Positions 1 through 7,972 of a stretch of 11,533 nucleotides of DNA are shown piece by piece (positions within the stretch are counted from its first letter, which is position 1; each line of letters starts with the position of its first letter). The DNA is taken from contig CAYSEV010000043.1 of the NCBI GenBank assembly GCA_964430295.1, positions 1 through 11,533 on the forward strand, given 5' to 3'. The notes below the pieces were generated by a model. It made no database searches. It was given only the letters and a program-made list of their open reading frames with translations, and was not told where the DNA came from. Origin of the DNA: CAYGFH01 sp964430295. Lineage in GTDB: Bacteria > Patescibacteriota > Microgenomatia > UBA10105 > UBA927. The position numbers and the translations under genes were made by a program.

Positions 1-285
1 GGTTTATGGATAAAAAAAACGAACCGTTTATTTATAACATTTTCATTAATCTGCATCACGCAGATTTTTCTTATTTCCATTTGGAGTATCTGGTGGCAGG
101 GTGCATCATATAGTGGACGTATGTTTGTTGGGTGTTTACCGCTTGTTGCATTTGGTATAGCCCGCATTGCACAAGTCTTACAAAAAAAGGGTATACATAT
201 TCTCCAACTATATATCAGTTCTCTGTTCCCATTGGCCACAATTAATATGATGCTTATTGTTTATTTTTTGCTTTCGACACGATAA
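1..285 (+). CDS. C-terminal fragment of a multi-pass membrane protein, probably a GT-C glycosyltransferase (5' truncated)
   Basis: The reading frame is open from base 1 and ends at TAA 283-285, giving the last 94 residues of a gene whose start lies left of the window. Two strongly hydrophobic segments are visible, near residues 11-29 and 76-92. The first leads into an aromatic/Gly loop (SIWWQGASYSGRMF, residues 29-42 or so). In many GT39/PMT-like and related GT-C membrane glycosyltransferases a similar WWxGxSxGxR loop precedes the last transmembrane segments, which is the basis for the call. The gene converges on the glycan operon with only four bases between the stop codons, so it may belong to a wider surface-glycan locus extending left. 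The catalytic N-terminal loop is outside the window, so the family is an inference from the tail alone. Confidence 0.6.
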   Translation, partial: GLWIKKTNRLFITFSLICITQIFLISIWSIWWQGASYSGRMFVGCLPLVAFGIARIAQVLQKKGIHILQLYISSLFPLATINMMLIVYFLLSTR

Positions 286-289
286 CGCT

Positions 290-1906
290 TTATTTAAACA
301 TTAGGAACGAATCGGCAACAACATCCTGAATACGAGAAGCTGCAAATTGTGGTTGTTTTGTGTATCCGCACCCGTACCAGTTGGACACGCTTATAATCGT
401 CATGGGCTCACCCGTATATTCCGGATATGCTATATCATGGAATGCACATATTTCATTAGATTTGAAACTTCCGAATGGTAGTGTACTTGTAAAACCGTAT
501 GCAGATGCATCATCGCGACCAAAATACGAAAACCGCACATGTTGAGGTTTCCGATCTCTTATGAAGATTGAAAGTGATGGCAGACTCTGACCCCAGTCAA
601 GATTACTGTCAGAAAAGAGAGCGTATCGTGTTTCTCTATTTCCTGCTAATTCATTTGCATATGAAGTAAAATGAGGGTATTGCCCAAAAGCAGATATAAT
701 GCTCCATCCGAATAGTAGAAGCACAAAATACCGCTGCAATGACCACGTAGGAGGAAATGACAATCCTGCCAACATATACATAAATGGATAGAGCGGTAAC
801 ATGTACCGTATCTGCGGTTGCAGGGGTGATATAAAAGATACAAAAAGCATTGAGAGTATTGGGATAAGAAGTATCCACGTTTCCCTCCGTGTTGCTTTAT
901 ATGACAGGCCATTCCAGATTCCGATGAGCGTTAACAATACAAGCGCAATAGGAGTTTTTACGAGTATGTTCACAACCATAAAATACCAGCGTGCGTAAGT
1001 ATATTCTTTACCGAAGAAGAATGCGGGTGAAGGTTGAAGAGAACGAATTGCTGTATTTTTTATTACCGCCAGATAATTTCCCAAGGGGATTTTTTGATAC
1101 TGAAGGAAATACAGCCCCTTTACAAGAACCATATTATTGTGTGTCTTTCCATACGATAACACGGCATCAGACACTCTTCCTTCACGCGAAGTTGGAACGA
1201 CAACAACATTCCAAGTAAAAAAGTATGTACCCCACACAACCAGCGCACATGTAATTATCGAGACGATGATACGTCCTCCATGTTCTAGTATGTGTAGAAA
1301 CACATGTTTCTTCAGTATAAAAAAGGTAACAATAGAAGCGCTGACCGCATAAAAAGGTAACAGCGTAATTTTTGATGAAGCCAATAGCCCCATGCAGATA
1401 CCATGCCAGATAAACAATTTCCAGGAGGGTTTTTTAAGCATCTGCACCAAAGAGATATAACCGAGTAGAAAAAATAGTGCAGCCCCAATATCCTGTGTAA
1501 TATAGTGACTATACGCGAGTATTGTAGGATCAACACTCATGAGCGCGAGTGCAAATGAGGCCGCAACACTACCGAAAAACCATGATGAAGTCAAAAAAAT
1601 ACCGGCACCCAATAGCATCGTTAATCCTACAATAACCATACGCGAAGGAAACAGCCGAATATTTGGTTGCGCAGCATTTTTTGTCTCCGATGACAAAAGA
1701 AGTGGGATAACCGCAAGTTCGCGGATAAGCGGAGGATTATTCGTATCAATATCAAATGTATGACGCTTCCATGCGTTAAGCCCTTCTTCTATATGTACAA
1801 TCTCATCGTACGTCAACGATTCCACACGGGCACTTCCAATCGTTAGTGCTAAAAATATCGCTGCAATGCTACACAGAATTATCCAAATAAACGATCCTGA
1901 TTTCAT
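290..1906 (-). CDS. GT39/PMT-like membrane glycosyltransferase (lipid-carrier dependent)
   Basis: The 538-residue protein has about a dozen hydrophobic segments and fits a GT-C fold enzyme that moves a sugar from a polyprenyl-phosphate donor to an acceptor on the outer face of the membrane. The first loop after transmembrane segment 1 carries D34-E35 with H38, followed by N57-P58-P59-L60. This matches the acidic catalytic loop and 'NxPPL' segment usual in GT39/ArnT/PMT-like proteins. The C-terminal exterior part contains SDSNLDWGQ (432-440), a motif known from the same bacterial membrane glycosyltransferase group. The start ATG (1906-1904) overlaps the stop of the upstream GT4 gene as ATGA. 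AAAGGG (1922-1917 on this strand) lies ten bases upstream, the only Shine-Dalgarno-like site seen in the operon. It is the last gene of the six-gene operon. The acceptor could be glycan, lipid or protein; the sequence does not decide. Confidence 0.82.
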   Translation of the reverse strand: MKSGSFIWIILCSIAAIFLALTIGSARVESLTYDEIVHIEEGLNAWKRHTFDIDTNNPPLIRELAVIPLLLSSETKNAAQPNIRLFPSRMVIVGLTMLLGAGIFLTSSWFFGSVAASFALALMSVDPTILAYSHYITQDIGAALFFLLGYISLVQMLKKPSWKLFIWHGICMGLLASSKITLLPFYAVSASIVTFFILKKHVFLHILEHGGRIIVSIITCALVVWGTYFFTWNVVVVPTSREGRVSDAVLSYGKTHNNMVLVKGLYFLQYQKIPLGNYLAVIKNTAIRSLQPSPAFFFGKEYTYARWYFMVVNILVKTPIALVLLTLIGIWNGLSYKATRRETWILLIPILSMLFVSFISPLQPQIRYMLPLYPFMYMLAGLSFPPTWSLQRYFVLLLFGWSIISAFGQYPHFTSYANELAGNRETRYALFSDSNLDWGQSLPSLSIFIRDRKPQHVRFSYFGRDDASAYGFTSTLPFGSFKSNEICAFHDIAYPEYTGEPMTIISVSNWYGCGYTKQPQFAASRIQDVVADSFLMFK

Positions 1907-3051
1907 GATGCAAGAACCCTTTCATATACATCGGCAATTTTTCTTGATCCTACCGATATGTCATGTACGCGCATGGCTCTCCTTCGGGCAAGTTCACCAT
2001 ATTCACGTCGCAAAGAAGCGTGAAGCATATATTGTTTTATTGCATATGCTATTTCACCAGCATTGCACGGTGGAACAAGTATAGCTGCTGATGCCACGTT
2101 TTCAGGTATACCTCCTGTTCTTGTTGTCACAATGGGCAACCCTGCTCCCTGTGCCTCAAGAAGTGCCGTGCAGTATTGTTCTTCAAATGTTGGAGTTGGA
2201 GAGCTTGGTGCCAAAAATATATCAGCACGCTCATACACATTCGGCATATGAGTATATGAGGCTGTTGAATGAGATACAACATCGGTAAGACCAAGTAATC
2301 GTTCCACGTTCAACATGGAGGTGTATTCTGATCCTTGCCCCACAAATTTCATCCACCAGGTGTATCCTTTTAGCATCGGATCCTTTCGTAATATCACAAG
2401 TGCATCCAATATATCGTACACACCTTTGTATGTTTCCAGTCGTCCGGTAAACAGCAAAACGAAATCTTTTTTATGCTGATAAAATCTTCGCTTTTGTGTG
2501 TCTGCTTTTGGTGCAAAGCGTTTTGAATCTATAAAATGTGACACAACTGTAATTTTTGTTTCATCTGCTCCCTCCGCTATCAGTGCATCCTTTGTTTTTT
2601 GGGTAAGTGCGATGATATGGTCTAATTCTATTCGCGCGCGCTCTTTAAACGATTTTCTTCCATGGATTCCTTCATTATTAAACGGAATATTTTCCAGAAC
2701 TGTTGCAATAACCTTTTTTACATATCCCCTCTTTTTTGCATTCAAACTTTGCTGCGTATAATGAAAATATGTTTCTGCCGTATGTACTAAATCAAATCCC
2801 TGTAGTGCAGACTCAAGTCCCAGTAAATAATGTGCATCTACAAACAGTCTATTCAGAATAGGTAATTTATACGGAATATTTGGAAGATCCATTGGACTTG
2901 GGAGTTTTTTTACGGGAAATGTGAATGAATCATGATACGGGCACAGTGATCCAAATGCTGTAATATCATACGATGACACAAGCGGTTCATAAAACTGCAT
3001 CTCATACGCATTCAGAAACGCTCCCCTAACAATTGCGACACTGGGTTTCAT
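1903..3051 (-). CDS. GT4 family glycosyltransferase (GT-B fold)
   Basis: With a start at 3051 the protein has 382 residues, the usual size for a GT4 enzyme. The N-terminal half (about 1-190) is a Rossmann-like acceptor domain, beginning KPSVAIVRGAF. The C-terminal donor domain shows FTGRLETYKG (201-210), the typical GRLxxxKG strand-loop. It is followed by the E-x7-E motif at E291/E299 and GGIPENV (313-319), which in this family bind the nucleotide-sugar phosphate and ribose. No transmembrane segment is evident, so it should act at the cytoplasmic face. The frame can be extended to an ATG at 3087, but that would add 12 residues running into the upstream gene. The ATG at 3051 gives an ATGA overlap with the upstream stop, like two other junctions here, and I prefer it. 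The sugar transferred cannot be told from sequence. Confidence 0.88.
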   Translation of the reverse strand: MKPSVAIVRGAFLNAYEMQFYEPLVSSYDITAFGSLCPYHDSFTFPVKKLPSPMDLPNIPYKLPILNRLFVDAHYLLGLESALQGFDLVHTAETYFHYTQQSLNAKKRGYVKKVIATVLENIPFNNEGIHGRKSFKERARIELDHIIALTQKTKDALIAEGADETKITVVSHFIDSKRFAPKADTQKRRFYQHKKDFVLLFTGRLETYKGVYDILDALVILRKDPMLKGYTWWMKFVGQGSEYTSMLNVERLLGLTDVVSHSTASYTHMPNVYERADIFLAPSSPTPTFEEQYCTALLEAQGAGLPIVTTRTGGIPENVASAAILVPPCNAGEIAYAIKQYMLHASLRREYGELARRRAMRVHDISVGSRKIADVYERVLAS

Positions 3052-4652
3052 AATGTTGGCAATATGGTTGGATGATCTGTTTTCCATACTCGAATATTCT
3101 GTTTCGCTATATATTGTGTATATCCGTATACAGAAAAATCATCGGTACCATTTGCAATTATATATGTAGGTTTTATATACGTGAATGCCGAATAATCATT
3201 TGCATCACCTGATATTGTTTTAAATGTCGGATGACCCACAGGCGTCCAACCATAATAATAATTCAAAACCGGAATAGATTGATCAAATAAATATGGCTGC
3301 AGACAGCATGCAAATGTTGCAACGTAATATGTACCGGCATCTTTACTGCGCAGTTCCTGAACGACCAACTCTTCTATATTCCGGTTTGGAACAAAGGCTG
3401 TTTTCATTGTGTGATATGACATGACAAATGTCCAAAGCAAACTTGTTACGCCAATTCCCAAAAAAATTATTCGCCTACGCAAACCATATTCTTTCAATAA
3501 CGCCTCAAAACAAAGCGATATGAGAAGAACGAGCGGAACCAGAAGCGGGACAACAATTCGCTGAGGGACACGGAACCATCCTGCAATCGGCAAAACATGC
3601 ACAATCCAATAAAACGGTGAATAGACATATTGAAGTGATATATAACATGCACCTAATAGAATCGATATGATCGCATATGCGACTATTCTCTGTTGCATCA
3701 CGCGTCTTATATACAAAAGTGGAATAACAGCAAATGGTGTTATAAATGCATAATATTCATACCAGTTATATCGAAACTGCAGCAGGCGCTGCAATGTGGG
3801 TCTATCATAAAAAAGCACCTGCCAAGGGATGATATATGGCAACGGCAAAAGCCAGAAATGAATCGACCCCATAAACGGATTAAACGAAGCGCCTCTGGAA
3901 AAATGAGGCAGTACATCCCGTATAAAAGGTATTAATTTGGCAGAAGCATAGATGGCAAACATCCCGTATATGATGAAGCCTTCATGCAACACCATCCCAA
4001 TAGTTTTATATTTTTTGACAATGTCATAAAGCGAAAACACAATCCAAAATAGTGAAAAGAACCAAATGCCATAAAAATCTACGGAAAAAAATAATACGGC
4101 ATAGATAAGACCAAGTATCATTGATCTCTGAAGTGTATACTGACGCTTTAACAGTATATAAAAAACTATTGGAGCACATGCATATGTCGGAAATTTTTCT
4201 ATATGACCCGATGCGATCATTGCAGCTATGGCACCTGATGTTGAATATAATAATGCGCCCCATTGTGAGATATGACGGTCTTTCACAAATGCGCGAAGTA
4301 GAAACCACATCGTAATACCCGAACAGATAATAGTGAATGCTATATTTATCCGTAGTCCGTTTACAGCACCAAAGACTAAAAAAAATGGCATAAACCATGG
4401 GCTAAAGAGTAATGAAGATGGATCTCCTAGCACTGGTCTTCCTAAGCCAATGTATGGATTCCATGTCAAAAAAGAGGTGGGTTTCATAATTCCCAATCTG
4501 GCGAACTGCGCCATAGGGATCGCAACGTTATAATCAGTGTCGAGTCTAAAATACAGCATTCGTGTGCTATATAAAAGTACCAACACAAATGCGGCTAAAA
4601 CAGCGACAACTGCATATACATCTTTATACTGATGAAGCTTGCTCAATCTCAT
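3048..4652 (-). CDS. Large multi-pass membrane protein, YfhO/GT-C-like
   Basis: The 534-residue protein has a hydrophobic helix at about 12-32, roughly ten more membrane segments, and a soluble C-terminal part from about 420. After the first helix comes an acidic pair D38-x-D40. A loop follows that reads WNPYIGLG with P73, D77-P78 (64-78), then GHIEKFP (149-155). These resemble the D-x-D, 'WNPYxxxGxPxxxxPqs' and 'GHxek' segments of YfhO-type and related GT-C membrane proteins, which are thought to glycosylate lipid-linked polymers. YfhO proteins are usually well over 800 residues, so this is a short relative or a separate family. The start codon lies 29 bases inside the upstream GT4 gene and no Shine-Dalgarno site is visible, suggesting coupled translation. 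Its stop overlaps the next gene as ATGA. A role as polymerase or ligase of the glycan is possible but unproven. Confidence 0.7.
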   Translation of the reverse strand: MRLSKLHQYKDVYAVVAVLAAFVLVLLYSTRMLYFRLDTDYNVAIPMAQFARLGIMKPTSFLTWNPYIGLGRPVLGDPSSLLFSPWFMPFFLVFGAVNGLRINIAFTIICSGITMWFLLRAFVKDRHISQWGALLYSTSGAIAAMIASGHIEKFPTYACAPIVFYILLKRQYTLQRSMILGLIYAVLFFSVDFYGIWFFSLFWIVFSLYDIVKKYKTIGMVLHEGFIIYGMFAIYASAKLIPFIRDVLPHFSRGASFNPFMGSIHFWLLPLPYIIPWQVLFYDRPTLQRLLQFRYNWYEYYAFITPFAVIPLLYIRRVMQQRIVAYAIISILLGACYISLQYVYSPFYWIVHVLPIAGWFRVPQRIVVPLLVPLVLLISLCFEALLKEYGLRRRIIFLGIGVTSLLWTFVMSYHTMKTAFVPNRNIEELVVQELRSKDAGTYYVATFACCLQPYLFDQSIPVLNYYYGWTPVGHPTFKTISGDANDYSAFTYIKPTYIIANGTDDFSVYGYTQYIAKQNIRVWKTDHPTILPTL

Positions 4653-5715
4653 GAAGGATAGAAGTGCCCAGTGCCGACCATGAATATTCTTTAGCTTTTA
4701 TTATGCCATGCATGGACATCTGCGCACGTTTCTTTGCATTATACGCTATGTCAGACATTGCCTGCGCTATCTGATTACTATCTGTAGGATCTACAAATAT
4801 ACCTGTATTGCCAAGCACCTCTTTCATAACAGGTGTATCTGATGTGATAACAGGACATCCACATGCAATTGCTTCCGCGGCAGGCATGCAGAATCCTTCA
4901 TGAAAAGAAGGAGAAACCAAAGCAATAGCGCCTCTATATAACTCTGGCAATGCTTCATCAGATACATATCCTAATTTCCGCACACGATCCTGAAGCTTGA
5001 GAGTACGGATTGTTTCATCGATCTCTGGGTCCTCCCAATAATTTCCTCCTGCAAGATACAATGTAACTATTCTTTTTGAATGAGAAAGAAACGTTGCAAA
5101 ACCTTTGAGGATAGCCGGAACATTTTTCCCTGATTTTAGTGCACCGACAAACAGAAAATAGCGGGAGGGCGATTTCCATGAAATTCCGCTCTTTGTAAAA
5201 CGGCTATCTACACCGGGATAACATACAGCGATATTTTTTTTAGGATACTCATACACTGAGGTAATATCTTTTTGCACAGCTTTTGAAATAGTTATAATTT
5301 TTTGAGAATGAATAGTGATATCTTCTGTCCGCTTTTTTAGTTTTTCGAAGGAGCCTTCATACGATTCTTTTCGGGTAATAAAACCTAAATCATATATAAA
5401 GCCAATAGATCGTGTTGCAGCTGCCGGAACCATTTGTGACATACCCAAAAAAAGATCTACAGGATGAATCGTAAGCTCTAGTGGCAAACGGACAGTGGCC
5501 CATCCTTTCACAGGCCACAATACTCTATTTTCCATGCGGTTACCAAACCGTTTAAGAATAGATTCATCAATGGGATCAAAACTATAAAGTCTGTAGGAGT
5601 TTACCGTATCTATTTTCCCAAGTTCTTCCAGCGCATGGAGTACATACCGGTATACACCAACCTTTAACCGCTCATCAGATACAGATAACACCGCCGCGTC
5701 TACTCCGATTACCAT
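4624..5715 (-). CDS. GT4 family glycosyltransferase (mannosyltransferase-like)
   Basis: With the start at 5715 the protein is 363 residues, a full-length GT-B enzyme. The N-terminal region has KVGVYRYVLHALEEL (19-32 or so), matching the 'GxxRYxxxLxxaL' loop and helix found in bacterial GT4 enzymes of the mannosyltransferase type (MtfA/WbaZ-like). The C-terminal donor domain shows FVGALKSGKN (189-198), LAGG (221-224) and the E-x7-E motif E273/E281 within FHEGFCMPAAEA, followed by GCPVITSDTP (286-295). The longer frame to an ATG at 5868 would overlap the upstream gene by 145 bases and adds residues unlike the family, so it is rejected. The gene sits 8 bases downstream of the GT2 stop, and its end overlaps the next gene by 29 bases. 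It is probably cytoplasmic. Mannose specificity is only a guess from family resemblance. Confidence 0.88.
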   Translation of the reverse strand: MVIGVDAAVLSVSDERLKVGVYRYVLHALEELGKIDTVNSYRLYSFDPIDESILKRFGNRMENRVLWPVKGWATVRLPLELTIHPVDLFLGMSQMVPAAATRSIGFIYDLGFITRKESYEGSFEKLKKRTEDITIHSQKIITISKAVQKDITSVYEYPKKNIAVCYPGVDSRFTKSGISWKSPSRYFLFVGALKSGKNVPAILKGFATFLSHSKRIVTLYLAGGNYWEDPEIDETIRTLKLQDRVRKLGYVSDEALPELYRGAIALVSPSFHEGFCMPAAEAIACGCPVITSDTPVMKEVLGNTGIFVDPTDSNQIAQAMSDIAYNAKKRAQMSMHGIIKAKEYSWSALGTSILHEIEQASSV

Positions 5716-5723
5716 ATATCTTA

Positions 5724-6647
5724 TTATATACCCGGTGCGCCAGTTGGCTGTTTTGTGAGGCGTTTCATATGGGTCCACGCCGCATATTTGTGGATGCCAT
5801 CTCGTATTCCCATAAACGGCGTTTTCAGAGAACGCATGCTCACTTCCCTGCCGAATCCGAACATGCATCTACATGCCCATGATATTTTTGTTAGCAGGAA
5901 TAACGGAAGTAACACCACGGGCCGGTGTTTTAGGGAAAAATATGTTTCATTGCTAAAAAAATCAAAATACCACTGTATTCTTCCTTCAGTTTTTCTTGCC
6001 CCACCAGTAGGCTCGCGTAAATGTGTTATTTCTGCAGTCGGATCAAAGATAATGGAATATCCCATTTTTTTTATACGGAGAGATAAATCGGACTCAAGTC
6101 GTAGGGCATTGCCGGTAAAGCGTTCATCTATGCCACCTACTTTTTGATACACATCTTTTCTGATACAGGTATTGCAGCCAATCACCGTGTCTACTTCCTG
6201 TCGGATTGTAGACGAAAATCCGTCCGTAAATGAGCCAAGCCAGTTTATCCGTCCGGTACGTTTTGCATCTGCTTCTACGGGCTGACCGTTCGTAATACAC
6301 CTTCCTACTGTTGCCCCAATGTGTGTATCAGAAAAATTTGCGAGATGATGTGAAATAAAACCAGGACTTCCCAATACATCATCATCCAGAAAAAGAATAA
6401 CATCTCCGGATGCATGCGCTACACCTAAGTTCATGGCCCTCGCAGTTGATGCATGTTTCATATATACGTACACGATCGATAACGATAATTTTTTTGCCAA
6501 TGCAACAATCTCTGTTGCATGACGTTCTTCCTGTTCTACTACCACCACCTCTCCCCTATACCCTATGTCAGATATATTTTTCAAAAGTCGAAAAAGACTT
6601 TCTTTTCTATGAAACGTTGGAATAACTATACTGATTGGATTATTCAT
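5724..6647 (-). CDS. GT2 family glycosyltransferase (GT-A fold)
   Basis: The 307-residue protein opens with ISIVIPTFHRKESL (5-18), the classic GT2 nucleotide-binding strand. GDVILFLDDD (81-90) follows, with the metal-binding DXD at D88-D90. Downstream, GCNTCIRKDVY and GGIDERF (171-177) lie before ESD (185-187), which fits the acceptor-site acidic motif of the family, and H209 may complete the site. A hydrophobic stretch at about 243-256 near the C-terminus could be a membrane-associated helix. The enzyme should add one sugar from a nucleotide-sugar donor to the growing lipid-linked glycan at the cytoplasmic face. Its ATG overlaps the flippase stop as ATGA (6647-6644), so start and operon membership are well supported. 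Donor and acceptor are not predictable from the sequence. Confidence 0.88.
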   Translation of the reverse strand: MNNPISIVIPTFHRKESLFRLLKNISDIGYRGEVVVVEQEERHATEIVALAKKLSLSIVYVYMKHASTARAMNLGVAHASGDVILFLDDDVLGSPGFISHHLANFSDTHIGATVGRCITNGQPVEADAKRTGRINWLGSFTDGFSSTIRQEVDTVIGCNTCIRKDVYQKVGGIDERFTGNALRLESDLSLRIKKMGYSIIFDPTAEITHLREPTGGARKTEGRIQWYFDFFSNETYFSLKHRPVVLLPLFLLTKISWACRCMFGFGREVSMRSLKTPFMGIRDGIHKYAAWTHMKRLTKQPTGAPGI

Positions 6648-7930
6648 GAATGAAAAAAGAATGCCCGTTCCTTAGAAAATTTAGTTATAAACAAATAGAT
6701 ATATGTGATCATCGTAATGATTTCAGTTATAACAGTTACAACGCTGGCACCCATGTATCCATATGTTGGAATAATGAGACTGTTTAGAATAAGCGTAACA
6801 ATAAGAGATGTAATGAGTGGAATGATCAGATACTTCGTTTTACCAAACGAAAGCATGACATTATAAAAAATATTATCCAGAAATAAAAATGGCACAGCCC
6901 ACAATAACACCTTCATCGGTTCTATACTTGAATAGAATTTACTACCTCCCAAAATTCGGATAATGAGTGGTGCCAGAGTATTGCCAAATACCAGTATAAG
7001 AACAGATAAGCCTAATGAAAGCCTGATTGTATTGCGAAGGAGCGCAGCATATTTTGCGTTGCTATTGCTGCCATGATAGTTAGAAAGCAGCGGGAAAATA
7101 CTCGCCATAATAAGTCCCCACAGCATAATAATGTTATCGAGAATTTTATATGCAAGCGCGTAAATACCAACCTCAACCGGAGACCGTATGACAGAAAGCA
7201 TAAGCGTATCTACCTTAAAATACAGCATCGTAAGAACTGCAGTAATGCCAACAGGTAAACTTATGTGTATCATATGGCGTATTCGCGCGCGGTCAAAGTA
7301 TGGGCCAATGACTATCCAGTCTTTTACAAAAAAATACTCTATGACTGCACCTGCCACATTTCCAATTAAAATTGCATAGATGCTGAAATAAAAATGAAGG
7401 TTCAGATGGACAAATATTGCTATACATAAAACAGTAATCCCCTTCACCACCAGATCCAGTATCGCCACCAGATCCAGTCGGAGTTGGGATTGCAAAATAG
7501 ATGTACCATATGAACCTAAGTTACTGATAGCCAGCGCAACAATTCCGATGATAATGGCGATTTTCAGGTCATATGCATATGGGACAAACAGGAGCCCAAG
7601 GAGTGCGGCGATAATAGAAATCCCAATAAGTACCAATTTGAAATTAAAGAGTGTGCCAAATAATTCTTTCGACTTTTGTATGTCGCGCGAAAATTCGCGG
7701 ACAATCGTCTGGTTATACCCGATATCCGCCAACGTCGTAAAAAATGAAACATACGTAAACACCAACGTAAACCACCCATACTTCTCCGCACCAAGGTAAC
7801 GAGTTAACAAGCCTAGACTAACTAAGGAAAGGAATATCGATATTAATTTAGAAATACCTTGTAAAAAAGTATTCATAAATATCTTATATAGTAAATCGAC
7901 TTTATTCATATACGCAGCTAAGGGTAACAT
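6644..7930 (-). CDS. Wzx-like polysaccharide flippase (MOP/PST exporter superfamily)
   Basis: The protein has 428 residues and is hydrophobic throughout, with about 12 predicted membrane segments, as expected for Wzx/RfbX-type flippases. The first helix region ends in GLLTRYLGAEKYGWFTL (about 40-56) and is followed by LADIGYNQTIVREF (67-80). These match the 'sxxLGxxxyGxfxl' and 'DxGlnxxxxRe' stretches conserved near the N-terminus of this family. The family flips undecaprenyl-diphosphate-linked oligosaccharides across the membrane. It is the first gene of the operon, reading away from the 42-base divergent gap. The start is uncertain: ATGs at 7930, 7909 and 7876 are all in frame, none with a Shine-Dalgarno site. 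The ATG at 7909 gives the more typical N-terminus (MNKVDLLYKIF) and the outermost one is reported here. Confidence 0.87.
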   Translation of the reverse strand: MLPLAAYMNKVDLLYKIFMNTFLQGISKLISIFLSLVSLGLLTRYLGAEKYGWFTLVFTYVSFFTTLADIGYNQTIVREFSRDIQKSKELFGTLFNFKLVLIGISIIAALLGLLFVPYAYDLKIAIIIGIVALAISNLGSYGTSILQSQLRLDLVAILDLVVKGITVLCIAIFVHLNLHFYFSIYAILIGNVAGAVIEYFFVKDWIVIGPYFDRARIRHMIHISLPVGITAVLTMLYFKVDTLMLSVIRSPVEVGIYALAYKILDNIIMLWGLIMASIFPLLSNYHGSNSNAKYAALLRNTIRLSLGLSVLILVFGNTLAPLIIRILGGSKFYSSIEPMKVLLWAVPFLFLDNIFYNVMLSFGKTKYLIIPLITSLIVTLILNSLIIPTYGYMGASVVTVITEIITMITYIYLFITKFSKERAFFFHS

Positions 7931-7972
7931 GTATAATCAGCTTTGACAATTTAGTTAAGTTTATAACTATAT
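7931..7972. promoter_or_regulatory. Divergent intergenic region, probable back-to-back promoters
   Basis: This 42-base gap separates two diverging transcription units, so promoters for both should lie here or just inside the flanking genes. On the plus strand a perfect TTGACA (7943-7948) and a TATAAC (7962-7967) are visible, but only 13 bases lie between them, shorter than the usual 16-18. A TATATA at 7968-7973 would give a spacer of 19. TATAAC five bases before the ATG could also serve a leaderless transcript. On the minus strand no well-spaced pair was found. The exact boxes are therefore not assigned. Confidence 0.35.

Noticed and set aside
3052..3087. A 12-codon extension of the second GT4 gene to the ATG at 3087
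   Set aside because: It overlaps the upstream membrane-protein gene, while the ATG at 3051 gives an ATGA junction and a typical first beta strand.
4024..4398. A 124-codon open frame in another minus-strand frame inside the large membrane protein
   Set aside because: It lies wholly inside a better-supported gene and has no domain or start-site support.
5716..5868. An N-terminal extension of 51 codons for the GT4 gene starting at 5868
   Set aside because: It lies in the coding end of the GT2 gene and adds residues unlike GT4 proteins. The ATG at 5715 fits the gap and the family.
5755..6147. A 130-codon open frame on the plus strand opposite the GT2 gene
   Set aside because: It is antisense to a well-supported gene and its translation shows no family features, so it is a shadow of the GT2 coding frame.
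1903..6646. Recoding of TGA as glycine, as in some Patescibacteria
   Set aside because: TGA ends the flippase, the YfhO-like gene and the second GT4 gene exactly where ATGA junctions start the next genes, so it acts as a stop.
7943..7967. A consensus sigma-70-type promoter TTGACA / TATAAC for the methyltransferase gene
   Set aside because: The hexamers are good, but the spacer is only 13 bases, so the pair is kept only as part of a low-confidence divergent promoter region.
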